Below are positions 55,979-64,000 of a stretch of 64,000 nucleotides of DNA, in pieces. The stretch is taken from the NCBI GenBank assembly GCA_937132065.1, contig CAKZNT010000037.1, positions 1-64,000 on the forward strand. Reading direction: 5' to 3'. Position 1 is the first letter of the stretch; the number at the start of each line of letters is the position of its first letter. Made by a program: the position numbers and the translations under genes. Below the pieces are notes generated by a model. It was given only the letters and a program-made list of their open reading frames with translations. It made no database searches and was not told the origin of the DNA. Origin of the DNA: an uncultured Loktanella sp. Lineage in GTDB: Bacteria > Pseudomonadota > Alphaproteobacteria > Rhodobacterales > Rhodobacteraceae.

Positions 55979-57255
55979 CAGGTCCGCCGTGCCAGCCAGC
56001 TTTCGAGACGATCACGCAAATCATCGGCAAGCGTTTCATCCGCAATCTCATCAAGGCTTTCGGCCAAGAAGGCGAGCGTCAACAGATCCGTCGCAGCTTG
56101 CAGTGGCACGCCACGTGATTGCAAATAGAACAAGGCGTCTTCGTCAATTGCACCCGATGTAGAGCCATGCGAACAGGCAACGTCATCTGCATAAATCTCA
56201 AGCTCGGGCTTGGCGAGGAACTGGCTGTCGCCGTCCAACAAAAGCGATTGGCTAATCTGATAACCATCCGTCTTTTGCGCGCCTTCCTTGACCAGAATTT
56301 TGCCCTGAAACACGCCAACAGCGCCGTTGCGCAGCACCTTTTTGAACACCTGACGGCTTTCGCCATTCAAGGCGTCATGGGTGATAAACACTGTGTCGTC
56401 ATGGTGAAACGCAGTGCCGTCGCCCACGCAAGCACCCGCGACATGGGCAACAGCATCGTCACCCAACATCTCGATGATGCATTCATTGCGCGTCAGCTGT
56501 CCGTTGACAGTCAACGTAAATGATTTGAACAACGACTCGTCAGCAATCCTTGCAAAACAATGCGTTACAGCGCGACGTTCATGATCGCGCCCTTGCGAGC
56601 GGACATGGTGAAACGCGCCGCCCGTCGCAACTTCAACCTCAAGAACCGAGTTCAACCGTGCAGCCGCAGGTCCGGTCTCAAGCAAGGTGACCTCAGCGCC
56701 AGCTTCAACTTTGACAACTGAATGCAGCATCACATCAGAGCCAGTATCACCGTGCAGATAGATCAGATTGATCGGCTTTGCGGCCTTGCCTGTTGCGCGG
56801 ATCAAAATGCCGTCTTGCGCAAATGCGGTGTTGAGGGCTGCCAACGGGCGCTCCACGGGCGATTGTCCACGGGTTTCAAGCGTGCCGTATAACTCGCTCG
56901 CCCAGTGAATATCAGCACCAGCTGCATCCGCCAGCCGCGCGATCTCGATCCCCTCGCACGCAAGGTCATCGGAGGCGTCGGCGTCGAAAACACCATCGAC
57001 AAAGACGATCTTTACGCGGTCAACCGCACCAAATAAGGGCGTTTCCTGCGCGTCAAATAGCGCCGCGGCAATTGGCTCGGGCTGGGTCAGGCTCGTCGGA
57101 TCGGTGTATTTCCAATACTCGTCGCGCTTGCTTGGCAGGCCCATCGCGGCAACCCGTCCAAGAGCATCCTTGCGCGCGCCATCAAAGCCGCTTGGCAGCG
57201 TAAGGCCCGCCATGCGCGCCTCTGCCGCGTCCGCTTTCAATTTAGCGAGTGCCAT
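55978..57255 (-). CDS. sufD: Fe-S cluster assembly protein SufD
   Basis: Scaffold partner of SufB in the SufBC2D complex. The 425 aa show the right-handed beta-helix family core, with VKVEAGAEVTLLETG, FKKVLRNGAVGVFQGKILV, EIYADDVACSHGSTSGAIDE and the C-terminal FYLQSRGVPLQAA. One-base overlaps join it to sufC and to the YIP1 gene. Confidence 0.95.
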   Translation of the reverse strand: MALAKLKADAAEARMAGLTLPSGFDGARKDALGRVAAMGLPSKRDEYWKYTDPTSLTQPEPIAAALFDAQETPLFGAVDRVKIVFVDGVFDADASDDLACEGIEIARLADAAGADIHWASELYGTLETRGQSPVERPLAALNTAFAQDGILIRATGKAAKPINLIYLHGDTGSDVMLHSVVKVEAGAEVTLLETGPAAARLNSVLEVEVATGGAFHHVRSQGRDHERRAVTHCFARIADESLFKSFTLTVNGQLTRNECIIEMLGDDAVAHVAGACVGDGTAFHHDDTVFITHDALNGESRQVFKKVLRNGAVGVFQGKILVKEGAQKTDGYQISQSLLLDGDSQFLAKPELEIYADDVACSHGSTSGAIDEDALFYLQSRGVPLQAATDLLTLAFLAESLDEIADETLADDLRDRLESWLARRT

Positions 57256-58010
57256 TATGCCACCTCTGCCAGAATATCTGCGTATCCGTTGTTTTCGACT
57301 TCAAGCGCAAGCTCGGGGCCACCCGATTTGATGATACGGCCATCAGCCATAATGTGCACAACGTCAGGCTGGATATGATCAAGTAGACGCTGGTAGTGCG
57401 TGATGACAAGGAACGACCGTCCCTCAGAGCGTAGCGCATTCACGCCCTCGGCCACGAGCTTCATTGCGTCAACGTCAAGGCCCGAGTCAGTCTCGTCCAA
57501 GATGCACATCTTTGGCTCGAGCATCGCCATTTGCAAAATCTCGTTCCGCTTCTTTTCGCCGCCAGAAAAGCCGACGTTGACGGGGCGCTTCAACATATCC
57601 GCGTCGATCTTGAGGGTCTTTGCCTTGGCGCGCACGATCTTGAGGAAATCACCCGCAGAAAGCTCGTCTTCGCCGCGCGCTTTGCGCTGAGCGTTCACGG
57701 CTGTGCGCAGGAACGTCATGTTACCCACACCAGGAATCTCGACAGGATACTGGAACGCAAGAAACAGGCCAGCGGCGGCGCGCTCTTCTGGCTCCATGTC
57801 CAACAGGTCAACACCATCAAGCGTGGCAGAACCACCCGTCACTTCGTAGCCGTCTTTGCCAGAGAGGATGTAGGACAGCGTTGACTTACCAGACCCGTTC
57901 GGGCCCATAATCGCATGCACTTTGCCTGCGGGAATATCCAGATCAACCCCTTTGAGGATTGTTTTGTCTTCGTCTTGAAGGTCAGCCATCAGGCCTTTGA
58001 TTGCTAGCAT
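57255..58010 (-). CDS. sufC: Fe-S cluster assembly ATPase SufC
   Basis: ABC-type ATPase of the SufBC2D scaffold. The 251 aa contain Walker A GPNGSGKSTLSYI, the SufC-typical signature NVGFSGGEKKRNEILQM, Walker B MCILDETDSGLD, and the His switch in VITHYQRLLD. It is joined to sufD by a 1-nt overlap and follows a 166-aa membrane protein gene. Confidence 0.96.
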   Translation of the reverse strand: MLAIKGLMADLQDEDKTILKGVDLDIPAGKVHAIMGPNGSGKSTLSYILSGKDGYEVTGGSATLDGVDLLDMEPEERAAAGLFLAFQYPVEIPGVGNMTFLRTAVNAQRKARGEDELSAGDFLKIVRAKAKTLKIDADMLKRPVNVGFSGGEKKRNEILQMAMLEPKMCILDETDSGLDVDAMKLVAEGVNALRSEGRSFLVITHYQRLLDHIQPDVVHIMADGRIIKSGGPELALEVENNGYADILAEVA

Positions 58011-58110
58011 CTTTTACTCTCCTGCACGCGGGCGAAATATGAGTTGAAACGGGGAAAACCCTGCAAACCGAATGGCTTGCAAGGCAAAACTGGTTGGCCG
58101 ATTAGGCCGC

Positions 58111-58611
58111 TTATAAGGTGTAGGTCGCGCCCATGACCATGACGCTGCCCGCTGTCGTTGTGGCTTGCACCATCGACACAAACTCTGGCGAATAGATCAT
58201 CGCGAATTGATCGGGAAACTGCCACACAAGGTTGTGCATCGTGGCGATCATTGCGCCGACGCCCGCAAACTGGGCGCCCATATGGGGCATCGTCTTGAGC
58301 CGCAACAGGCCGCCAATCAGAATGGCCACAATCGCGGCTGCGCCGTAAATCAGCACGGGCGCATCGTGACCGATCAACCCGAACCGACAGCAGGCCAGAT
58401 GGCTTAACATCAATGCAAACGCCCCGACGAACAGCGACAAAAGAAGGGCCGAAAAGCCCGCTTTCTTGAGCTTCTTGCGGTTGATCAACTCTTTGGACAC
58501 CCGCTTTGGAATAGCCATCTTGAGCTCTGGATCGTAATACGACTTGTTCTTTGGATCGGAAATCCGAGCCAAGCGGTTGTTGAATTCGTCCAGTTGCGCA
58601 GCCATAGCCAT
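58111..58611 (-). CDS. 166-aa membrane protein between sufB and sufC
   Basis: Not recognised as a named family. A soluble N-terminus (about 55 residues, MAMAAQLDEFNNRLARI then a basic KRVSKELINRKKLKK) is followed by three or four hydrophobic helices (about residues 56-80, 88-108, 115-132, 145-165) with a CC pair in LSHLACCRFG. I start at ATG 58611. It sits inside the suf operon, 114 bp after sufB and 100 bp before sufC. Confidence 0.78.
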   Translation of the reverse strand: MAMAAQLDEFNNRLARISDPKNKSYYDPELKMAIPKRVSKELINRKKLKKAGFSALLLSLFVGAFALMLSHLACCRFGLIGHDAPVLIYGAAAIVAILIGGLLRLKTMPHMGAQFAGVGAMIATMHNLVWQFPDQFAMIYSPEFVSMVQATTTAGSVMVMGATYTL

Positions 58612-58725
58612 AGTGATCAGTCCTAGGTTGTGTCCTAAGATTAACACTATCGCAATCTCTGCGGCCCAAATAAGGCGCGTCTACGGCAACACCGCGACCA
58701 ATATGATCAAAGCCATAAGTCACGG

Positions 58726-60249
58726 TTAACCCACGGACCCTTCCAGCGAAATCGCGACTAGAGCTTGCGCCTCCATTGCGAATTCCATCGGTAGTTCTTG
58801 CAAAACGTCCTTGATGAACCCGTTCACAACCAATGCAACGGCCTCTTCTTCGTCCATCCCGCGCGAGCGGCAATAGAACAACTGGTCATCGTCAACCTTA
58901 GATGTCGTGGCCTCGTGTTCGACGCGGCTGCTGTTGTTCTTTACCTCGATATAGGGAACCGTATGCGCCCCGCAGTCGGAGCCGATCAGCAAGCTGTCAC
59001 ACTGTGTATAGTTGCGGCTTTCCTTTGCCTTGGGGTGCATGGAAACAAGGCCGCGATAGGTGTTCTGCGCCTTGCCAGCCGAAATCCCCTTGGACACAAT
59101 CCGCGACTTCGTGCGCTTGCCAAGATGCACCATCTTTGTGCCAGTGTCGGCCTGCTGCATGTTGTTGGCGATTGCGATGGAATAAAACTCGCCTTGGCTA
59201 TCGTCACCGCGCAGGATGCATGACGGGTATTTCCACGTCACCGCAGAGCCGGTCTCGACTTGCGTCCAGCTCACCTTTGCGCGTGCGCCACGGCAATCTG
59301 CCCGCTTGGTCACAAAGTTGTAGATACCACCATTGCCGTTCTCATCACCCGGGAACCAGTTTTGAACGGTCGAGTATTTCACTTCCGCGTCTTCTTCGAC
59401 GATGATCTCGACCACGGCAGCATGCAGCTGGGCGACGTCGCGCTTGGGCGCTGTGCAGCCTTCAAGGTAGGACACATAGGACCCCTTATCGGCGATAATC
59501 AACGTGCGCTCGAACTGGCCTGTGTTTTCGGCATTGATGCGGAAATATGTGGATAGCTCCATCGGGCAACGCACACCGGGCGGGATGTAAACAAACGACC
59601 CGTCCGAGAACACAGCAGAGTTTAGCGTGGCATAAAAGTTGTCAGACGCAGGCACGACCGTGCCCAGATATTTCTTCACAAGATCAGGGTATTCGCGGAT
59701 CGCCTCGGAAATCGAGCAAAAGATCACGCCAGCCTTTTTCAACTCGGCTTGGAACGTCGTGCCGACAGAAACACTATCGAACACCGCATCCACGGCGACC
59801 TTGCGGCCTTCTGCGGGAGGCATATCCGCCCCTTCAACGCCCGCAAGAATAGCCTGCTCTTTCAAAGGAATACCAAGCTTTTCGTATGTGGCCAGCAGCT
59901 TTGGATCAACCTCGTCAAGCGACTTCGGCTTCACTTCCATGCTCTTGGGGCGGGCATAGTAATAGATGTCCTGAAAATCGATATCGGGGTAGTTGACCAT
60001 CGCCCATGTCGGCTCTTCCAGCTTTTCCCAACGCGCAAATGCCTCAAGGCGCCAGTCGGTCATCCACTGTGGCTCTTCGTTCTTTTTCGAAATCAGCTTG
60101 ACGATATCGGTGTTCACACCCTTGGGCGCGTATTCCATCTCGATCTCGGTTTCCCAGCCGTATTTGTAAGTGCCAGACAGGGCCGCCACCGCGTCCACGG
60201 TGTCCTGATCTACGCCGTCTTTGACGTCAACTTGATCTACAGTCGCCAT
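58726..60249 (-). CDS. sufB: Fe-S cluster assembly protein SufB
   Basis: Core scaffold that receives sulfur and builds the cluster. The 507 aa include [40 protein letters not shown] with the conserved Cys, and [26 protein letters not shown] lies 9 nt before ATG 60249. It is 13 bp downstream of the cysteine desulfurase gene. Confidence 0.96.
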   Translation of the reverse strand: MATVDQVDVKDGVDQDTVDAVAALSGTYKYGWETEIEMEYAPKGVNTDIVKLISKKNEEPQWMTDWRLEAFARWEKLEEPTWAMVNYPDIDFQDIYYYARPKSMEVKPKSLDEVDPKLLATYEKLGIPLKEQAILAGVEGADMPPAEGRKVAVDAVFDSVSVGTTFQAELKKAGVIFCSISEAIREYPDLVKKYLGTVVPASDNFYATLNSAVFSDGSFVYIPPGVRCPMELSTYFRINAENTGQFERTLIIADKGSYVSYLEGCTAPKRDVAQLHAAVVEIIVEEDAEVKYSTVQNWFPGDENGNGGIYNFVTKRADCRGARAKVSWTQVETGSAVTWKYPSCILRGDDSQGEFYSIAIANNMQQADTGTKMVHLGKRTKSRIVSKGISAGKAQNTYRGLVSMHPKAKESRNYTQCDSLLIGSDCGAHTVPYIEVKNNSSRVEHEATTSKVDDDQLFYCRSRGMDEEEAVALVVNGFIKDVLQELPMEFAMEAQALVAISLEGSVG

Positions 60250-60262
60250 TTGTCTCAACTCC

Positions 60263-61300
60263 TTAACCGCGGGCTATCGCGCGCGCGTGCTTGTCCGTCC
60301 ATGCCTGCGCAAAACGCAAGACCTCATCTTCTGTCGTATCAATGCCCAGTGAAACGCGCACTGCGCAGCGGGCATCGTCGTCGCTTATTCCCAAGGCCGC
60401 CAAAACGGGGCTGGCCTTCACCTTGCCGCTTGAACAGGCCGAGCCTGCCGAGATCGCAAAGCCTGCAAGATCAAGCGCCATCACTTGGGTCTCGCCTTTC
60501 CAGCCTTTTGCAATAAAGCAGCTCGTGTTCGGCAATCGGTTCAAATCATTCCCGACAAAAATAGTCTGCGGGGCAGAATTCTCAATGGCCTTCTCTAGAA
60601 TTATTCTAAGTTGCGCAACCCGATCCCAACGACCATCTGCTAAATCTTGCTGTGCGGCGACCGCTGCGGCCCCAAATCCCGCAATTGCGGCGACATTTTC
60701 CGTGCCCGACCTGCGCCCCATCTCTTGGCCACCGCCCTTGATCTGCGCAGCAAGGTCAGTGCCCGCAGGCATGATCAACGCGCCGATGCCCTTGGGGCCA
60801 CCAAATTTATGGGCCGATAAAAATACCATCTCGACGCCAGACCAAGCATAAGAAAAAGGCACTTTGCCGAACCCCTGCGTAAGGTCACTGACGGCCAGTC
60901 CTTGCGGCAATGCCTGCACCAGCCCCGTTTCAGAGTTGGCAAGCTGCACAACCGACATCGCGGGGTCACTCACAGCCACCTGCCCGTTCACAACCGACAG
61001 GCTCGGGGTCACCCATGCCGCAACAGCCGCGTGCTCTAGCCCTGAAGCTTGCAAATCACGGCCCGCAAGGCACAGCGCCGCCGCCTCGGTCGCGCCCGAC
61101 ACAAAAACGATATCCGCACCAGATGCGCCAACAGCCTCTGCGATCTGCGCCCGCGCGGTTTCAACGATCCCCTTGGCCGCACGCCCCTCGGCATGCACGG
61201 ACGACGGGTTGCCCGTGACATCCATCGCCGCAATCATCGCGGCGCGCGCCTCTGCCCGCAGCGGGGTCGTCGCATTCTGATCCAGATAAACGCGGCTCAT
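60263..61300 (-). CDS. NifS/IscS-like cysteine desulfurase
   Basis: A second cysteine desulfurase in the same operon, class I type. At 345 aa it is about 50 residues shorter than typical Isc[13 protein letters not shown] opens it, with the PLP lysine in [16 protein letters not shown] and the catalytic Cys in [15 protein letters not shown]. The start overlaps the iscR stop by 4 nt. Inside it, at 60596-60608, lies the dyad TAGAA-TTA-TTCTA, matching the core of the operator upstream of iscR. Confidence 0.93.
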   Translation of the reverse strand: MSRVYLDQNATTPLRAEARAAMIAAMDVTGNPSSVHAEGRAAKGIVETARAQIAEAVGASGADIVFVSGATEAAALCLAGRDLQASGLEHAAVAAWVTPSLSVVNGQVAVSDPAMSVVQLANSETGLVQALPQGLAVSDLTQGFGKVPFSYAWSGVEMVFLSAHKFGGPKGIGALIMPAGTDLAAQIKGGGQEMGRRSGTENVAAIAGFGAAAVAAQQDLADGRWDRVAQLRIILEKAIENSAPQTIFVGNDLNRLPNTSCFIAKGWKGETQVMALDLAGFAISAGSACSSGKVKASPVLAALGISDDDARCAVRVSLGIDTTEDEVLRFAQAWTDKHARAIARG

Positions 61301-61758
61301 TCTTCGTCGATCACCTCAAACAATGCAGGAACCGCAGGGCACGGGGCCATGTCATTGGACACAACATCCGACAGCCGCGTCTGATGCAAAAATACATAGA
61401 CGTTGGCCGACAACCCTTCCCAAAGGCGATTGGTCAGTGACTGCGCGCGACTGCCAGACGCCCCGCCAGACGCGCCAGCACCCTTGTGCATCGCGCTCAC
61501 GGTCTCGTCGACAGCACCCAGAATTTCGGCAACACGAATATCCGAGGGCGCGCGCGCAAGACGATACCCACCCCCCGGACCGCGCACAGACTCAACAAGT
61601 TCGGCGCGGCGCAATTTGACAAACAACTGCTCAAGATAGGCAAGAGACACGTCCTGACGCTTTGATATCTCGGTAAGATTGACCAAGCTGCCAGCAGGCT
61701 GAAGCGCCAAGTCAGCGAGAGCGACCATCGCATAACGGCCCTTTGTGCTCAGTTTCAT
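61297..61758 (-). CDS. iscR: Rrf2-family regulator IscR (single-cysteine Rhodobacterales type)
   Basis: Transcription regulator of Fe-S assembly and iron genes. The 153 aa have a winged helix at the N-terminus (MKLSTKGRYAMVALADLAL, SLAYLEQLFVKLRRAELV) and the dimerisation helix. The three cysteines that bind the [2Fe-2S] cluster in E. coli IscR (region 92-104) are missing: the matching stretch is HKGAGASGGASGSRAQ. The only cysteine is Cys140 in DMAPCPAV. This is the atypical IscR described for Rhodobacter sphaeroides. I use ATG 61758. Confidence 0.93.
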   Translation of the reverse strand: MKLSTKGRYAMVALADLALQPAGSLVNLTEISKRQDVSLAYLEQLFVKLRRAELVESVRGPGGGYRLARAPSDIRVAEILGAVDETVSAMHKGAGASGGASGSRAQSLTNRLWEGLSANVYVFLHQTRLSDVVSNDMAPCPAVPALFEVIDEE

Positions 61759-61862
61759 CGTATCGGCCCCCTCAAACAGGTGCAAAAGCGCAATTTCATT
61801 GACGTCAGCGCCCTGCCTCATTAGGTGCAAGGCAACCCCCAGACATGTGGATCAGCCGCGTG

Positions 61863-61879
61863 TTTAGAATCTTTCTAAA
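61863..61879. promoter_or_regulatory. Perfect 7-3-7 palindrome in the iscR/hydrolase divergent promoter (Iron-Rhodo-box-like)
   Basis: TTTAGAA-TCT-TTCTAAA lies 105 bp upstream of iscR and 61 bp upstream of the divergent hydrolase. It resembles the palindromic Iron-Rhodo-box that IscR is proposed to bind in Rhodobacterales, so it is probably the control site for the suf operon. Binding by IscR is inference. Confidence 0.62.
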
Positions 61880-61939
61880 GTGCCTGAGCGTTTTCGTCAA
61901 GAATAGCAATCAGCACAAAGCTTAAAGAAGGCCGTTATC

Positions 61940-62593
61940 ATGCCCGAAGTCATTTTCCCTGGTCCAGAAGGCCGCCTTGAAGGTCGTTATCACCCGCAAA
62001 AGGACCGCGATGCGCCGATCGCAATCGTGTTGCACCCGCATCCGCAATTTGGCGGGACGATGAACAACCGTGTCGTTTATAACCTGCATTACGCGTTTTA
62101 TAACATGGGCTTCACTGTGCTGCGGTTCAACTTCCGTGGCGTTGGCCGCTCGCAAGGTGAATACGATCAAGGCGTTGGCGAATTGTCTGATGCGGCTTCG
62201 GCGCTCGACTACCTCCAGTCAATGAACAACAACGCCAAGCATTGCTGGGTCGCTGGCTTCTCGTTTGGCGCGTGGATTGGCATGCAGCTTTTGATGCGCC
62301 GTCCCGAAATCACGGGCTTCATCTCTGTTTCGCCACCTGCAAACATGTATGACTTCAGCTTCCTTGCGCCCTGCCCTGCATCTGGCCTGATCATGAACGG
62401 GTCAAACGACCGCGTGGCCCCGCCCGCTGATACCGTGACGCTTGTGAACAAGCTGCACGAGCAAAAGGGGATCACCATCACGCACGACGAAATGGAAGGG
62501 GCTGGCCACTTCTTTGAAGATCCGCATATGGACCCGATGATCGGCACAGTGAAATCCTACGTCCGTCGCCGCCTCACAGAGAACACACGCTAA
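61940..62593 (+). CDS. Alpha/beta hydrolase
   Basis: A 217-aa cytoplasmic alpha/beta-hydrolase fold protein. The catalytic set is visible: HPHPQFGGTMNNRVV near the oxyanion site, the nucleophile elbow GFSFGAWIG (Ser near residue 112), Asp in NGSNDRVAPP, and His in MEGAGHFFEDP. No natural substrate can be named. It is divergent from iscR across a shared regulatory region and is followed at 1 bp by a 73-aa gene. Confidence 0.9.
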   Translation: MPEVIFPGPEGRLEGRYHPQKDRDAPIAIVLHPHPQFGGTMNNRVVYNLHYAFYNMGFTVLRFNFRGVGRSQGEYDQGVGELSDAASALDYLQSMNNNAKHCWVAGFSFGAWIGMQLLMRRPEITGFISVSPPANMYDFSFLAPCPASGLIMNGSNDRVAPPADTVTLVNKLHEQKGITITHDEMEGAGHFFEDPHMDPMIGTVKSYVRRRLTENTR

Positions 62594-62594
62594 A

Positions 62595-62816
62595 ATGTCT
62601 GACTATACACTCAATGCGGCAAACGAACTTGCCGACCTCGCGCTTGCCGAACAGGCCGCATCTGGCGACGAGAAAATCGTCGCCGCAATTGGCGAGGTGT
62701 TGGGTGCATCATCCCAAACCTTGCAAGAGGCCTACCTCACCGCGGTGCGCGTGCGCCGCGCAGAGGCCCGCGCCCACGAGCTTCTGGCCGCATCTGCGGC
62801 CAAACGCGCGGGGTAA
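62595..62816 (+). CDS. 73-aa helical protein of unknown function
   Basis: An acidic, Ala-rich, all-helical 73-aa protein (start MSDYTLNAANELADLALAEQ) with a basic C-terminal helix RVRRAEARAHELL. No motif recognised. It starts one base after the hydrolase stop and is followed 8 bp later by the HD-domain gene, so the four genes from 61940 onward look like one operon. Confidence 0.72.
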   Translation: MSDYTLNAANELADLALAEQAASGDEKIVAAIGEVLGASSQTLQEAYLTAVRVRRAEARAHELLAASAAKRAG

Positions 62817-62824
62817 GGAGGCAC

Positions 62825-63412
62825 ATGTCGCGCATTGACCAGCAACTCGGCTTCCTTATCGAAGCGGACAAGCTCAAGTCGGTGACGCGCGGCACAACCT
62901 TGCACGATGGATCACGGCGCGAAAACTCGGGCGAACATAGCTGGCATATCGCACTATATGCGCTGATCATGGCCGAGCATGCGATCAAGCCTGTGAATGT
63001 CGACCGTGTCATCAAAATGCTATTGCTTCACGACCTTGTCGAGATAGACGCGGGCGATGTTCCGATCCACTCAACAGCAGCGCGCGACGAAGCAGCCCAA
63101 ATTGCCGCAGAACAGGCCGCCGCAGACCGCATTTTTGGCCTATTGCCAGCCGATCAGTCCGCAGAGTTGCGCGCGCTATGGGATGAATTTGAAGCGGCAA
63201 CAACAGACGATGCCATCTTCGCAAAATCTTTGGACCGCGTGCAGCCAGTCGTTTCAAACCTCGAATCTGGCGGCGCAAGCTGGCTTGAATACGAGGTCAC
63301 GCGCGCCCAGCTTGAACACCGCGTGGCAAGCAAGGTCAAGCGCGGCGCACCTGCGCTCTGGGACGCGATCAAGCTGCGCATCGACGCATGGTTCGACCAA
63401 CAGGCGCGCTAG
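62825..63412 (+). CDS. HD-domain phosphohydrolase (YfbR-like)
   Basis: A 195-aa protein with the HD metal-binding pattern: RENSGEHSWHIALYALIMAEH supplies the first histidine, LLLHDLVEIDAGDVP the His-Asp pair and Glu, and the final Asp is near KSLDRVQPVVSN. The spacing fits the YfbR 5'-deoxynucleotidase group (HD_3). GGAGG precedes the ATG. The substrate is probably a nucleoside monophosphate, but that is inference. Confidence 0.88.
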   Translation: MSRIDQQLGFLIEADKLKSVTRGTTLHDGSRRENSGEHSWHIALYALIMAEHAIKPVNVDRVIKMLLLHDLVEIDAGDVPIHSTAARDEAAQIAAEQAAADRIFGLLPADQSAELRALWDEFEAATTDDAIFAKSLDRVQPVVSNLESGGASWLEYEVTRAQLEHRVASKVKRGAPALWDAIKLRIDAWFDQQAR

Positions 63413-63414
63413 AT

Positions 63415-64000
63415 ATGGGCCTGATAGCGCCCCTGCAAAACGCCGCCGCACGCTACCCGTTACGGGTCGCTGTCGCCTTGCAACTTTCCATCCTTGGCCT
63501 GTTTGCGTGGTCGCTCGCCACTTACGGTGTTTTTGACGCGACCGATGCGTCAGGACAGCCAAGCATCGACTATATCGTCAGCAGCCTCACACTCGAAGCC
63601 ATCGCCGCCACGATCATGCTTGTCATCATCGGGGTGATCGGCTGGGGCAAGGCCTGCCGCCTGACAACAGCCCCCGACCCTGCCGGATTGAAATGGGCGT
63701 TGCCGCTCAACGGGGTGCTGGCATTCATAGCGCTCTCGACGGCTACCCTGATCCTCACGGATGGTACTGCGCCTGACAGGGGCTTGGTGTTGCTGCAACT
63801 CCTGCTCTTTTCCATCGCGGTTGGCGTGTTTGAGGAAACGCTCTATCGCGGCACGCTTTTTCACGGGCTGCGGCAATATCTGCCACCGTTTTGGGCGATG
63901 ATCGTGTCTTCGGCCGTTTTTGGCATCTTTCATATGCAAAATGTCGCGGCTGGTCAGGCAATTGACGCCACGCTCTTTCAGTCGCTCAACGCCTTTGCGC
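63415..64000 (+). CDS. CPBP-family intramembrane glutamic endopeptidase (cut by window edge)
   Basis: The first 195 residues are visible, starting MGLIAPLQNAAARYPLRVAV at ATG 63415, two bases after the HD-gene stop. At least five hydrophobic helices are seen. The family signature EETLYRGTLFHGL supplies the catalytic Glu pair, and a second motif is in VFGIFHMQN with the histidine. CPBP proteins cut membrane-bound peptides, including CAAX-like and bacteriocin-related ones. The C-terminal motif lies outside the window. Confidence 0.88.
   Translation, partial: MGLIAPLQNAAARYPLRVAVALQLSILGLFAWSLATYGVFDATDASGQPSIDYIVSSLTLEAIAATIMLVIIGVIGWGKACRLTTAPDPAGLKWALPLNGVLAFIALSTATLILTDGTAPDRGLVLLQLLLFSIAVGVFEETLYRGTLFHGLRQYLPPFWAMIVSSAVFGIFHMQNVAAGQAIDATLFQSLNAFA

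Noticed and set aside
58004-58873. 289-codon minus-strand frame overlapping the 166-aa suf-operon gene
   Set aside because: Arg/Gly-rich frame shadow; the 166-aa frame has ordered membrane helices and a sensible start.

Overview
The window is a chromosomal core region of an alphaproteobacterium of the order Rhodobacterales, most likely a marine Roseobacter-group member. The reasons are the nifR3(dusB)-ntrB-ntrC order with an NtrC that lacks the GAFTGA loop, the fused ispDF gene, the iscR/cysteine desulfurase/sufBCD/sufS operon with a one-cysteine IscR, and Rhodobacterales-type small orphan genes. I saw no transposase, integrase, prophage or CRISPR array. Gene density is high, with many 1-nt or 4-nt start/stop overlaps. 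The window cuts two genes: ntrC at the left edge and a CPBP-family membrane protease at the right edge. Layout: 1-3345 nitrogen regulation (minus strand). 3479-6833 isoprenoid, phospholipid and nucleotide housekeeping (ispDF, pgpA, pncC, START-domain protein, hpt, a 57-aa membrane protein). 6849-9608 lipA and a divergent DUF6456/DUF6477 pair. 9601-16455 an MttB-family methyltransferase, guaA, an unrecognised membrane protein, two EamA transporters and a FadL-type porin. 16412-28347 one long minus-strand envelope cluster, transcribed pyrH-frr-uppS-cdsA-dxr-rseP-(41-aa ORF)-bamA-skp-fabZ-lpxA-lpxI-lpxB. 28480-30278 miaA and an AraC-type regulator. 30503-36970 a peptide/opine-type ABC importer with an oversized permease and a fused double ATPase. 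37027-45714 a lytic transglycosylase, ssb, aroB-aroK, a 51-aa/508-aa/xerD operon, a CorC-type protein and a HerA-like ATPase. 45715-46118 a non-coding stretch with two candidate small RNAs. 46119-54010 more envelope genes (IalB-like, sterol-desaturase family, acyltransferase, KS, ACP, lpxD, L,D-transpeptidase, DUF882). 54107-61758 tRNA-Arg(CCG) and the suf operon with iscR. 61940-64000 an alpha/beta-hydrolase/HD-domain operon. Most genes serve three jobs: building the outer membrane and lipid A (lpxA/B/D/I, fabZ, ACP, KS, bamA, skp, rseP), making isoprenoid and phospholipid precursors (ispDF, dxr, uppS, cdsA, pgpA), and Fe-S cluster assembly. The least explained items are the structured RNA candidates at 45773-46005, the stacked palindromes in front of the ABC operon, the dedicated lpxD-ACP-KS unit, and several very small membrane-protein genes too short for routine ORF calling.
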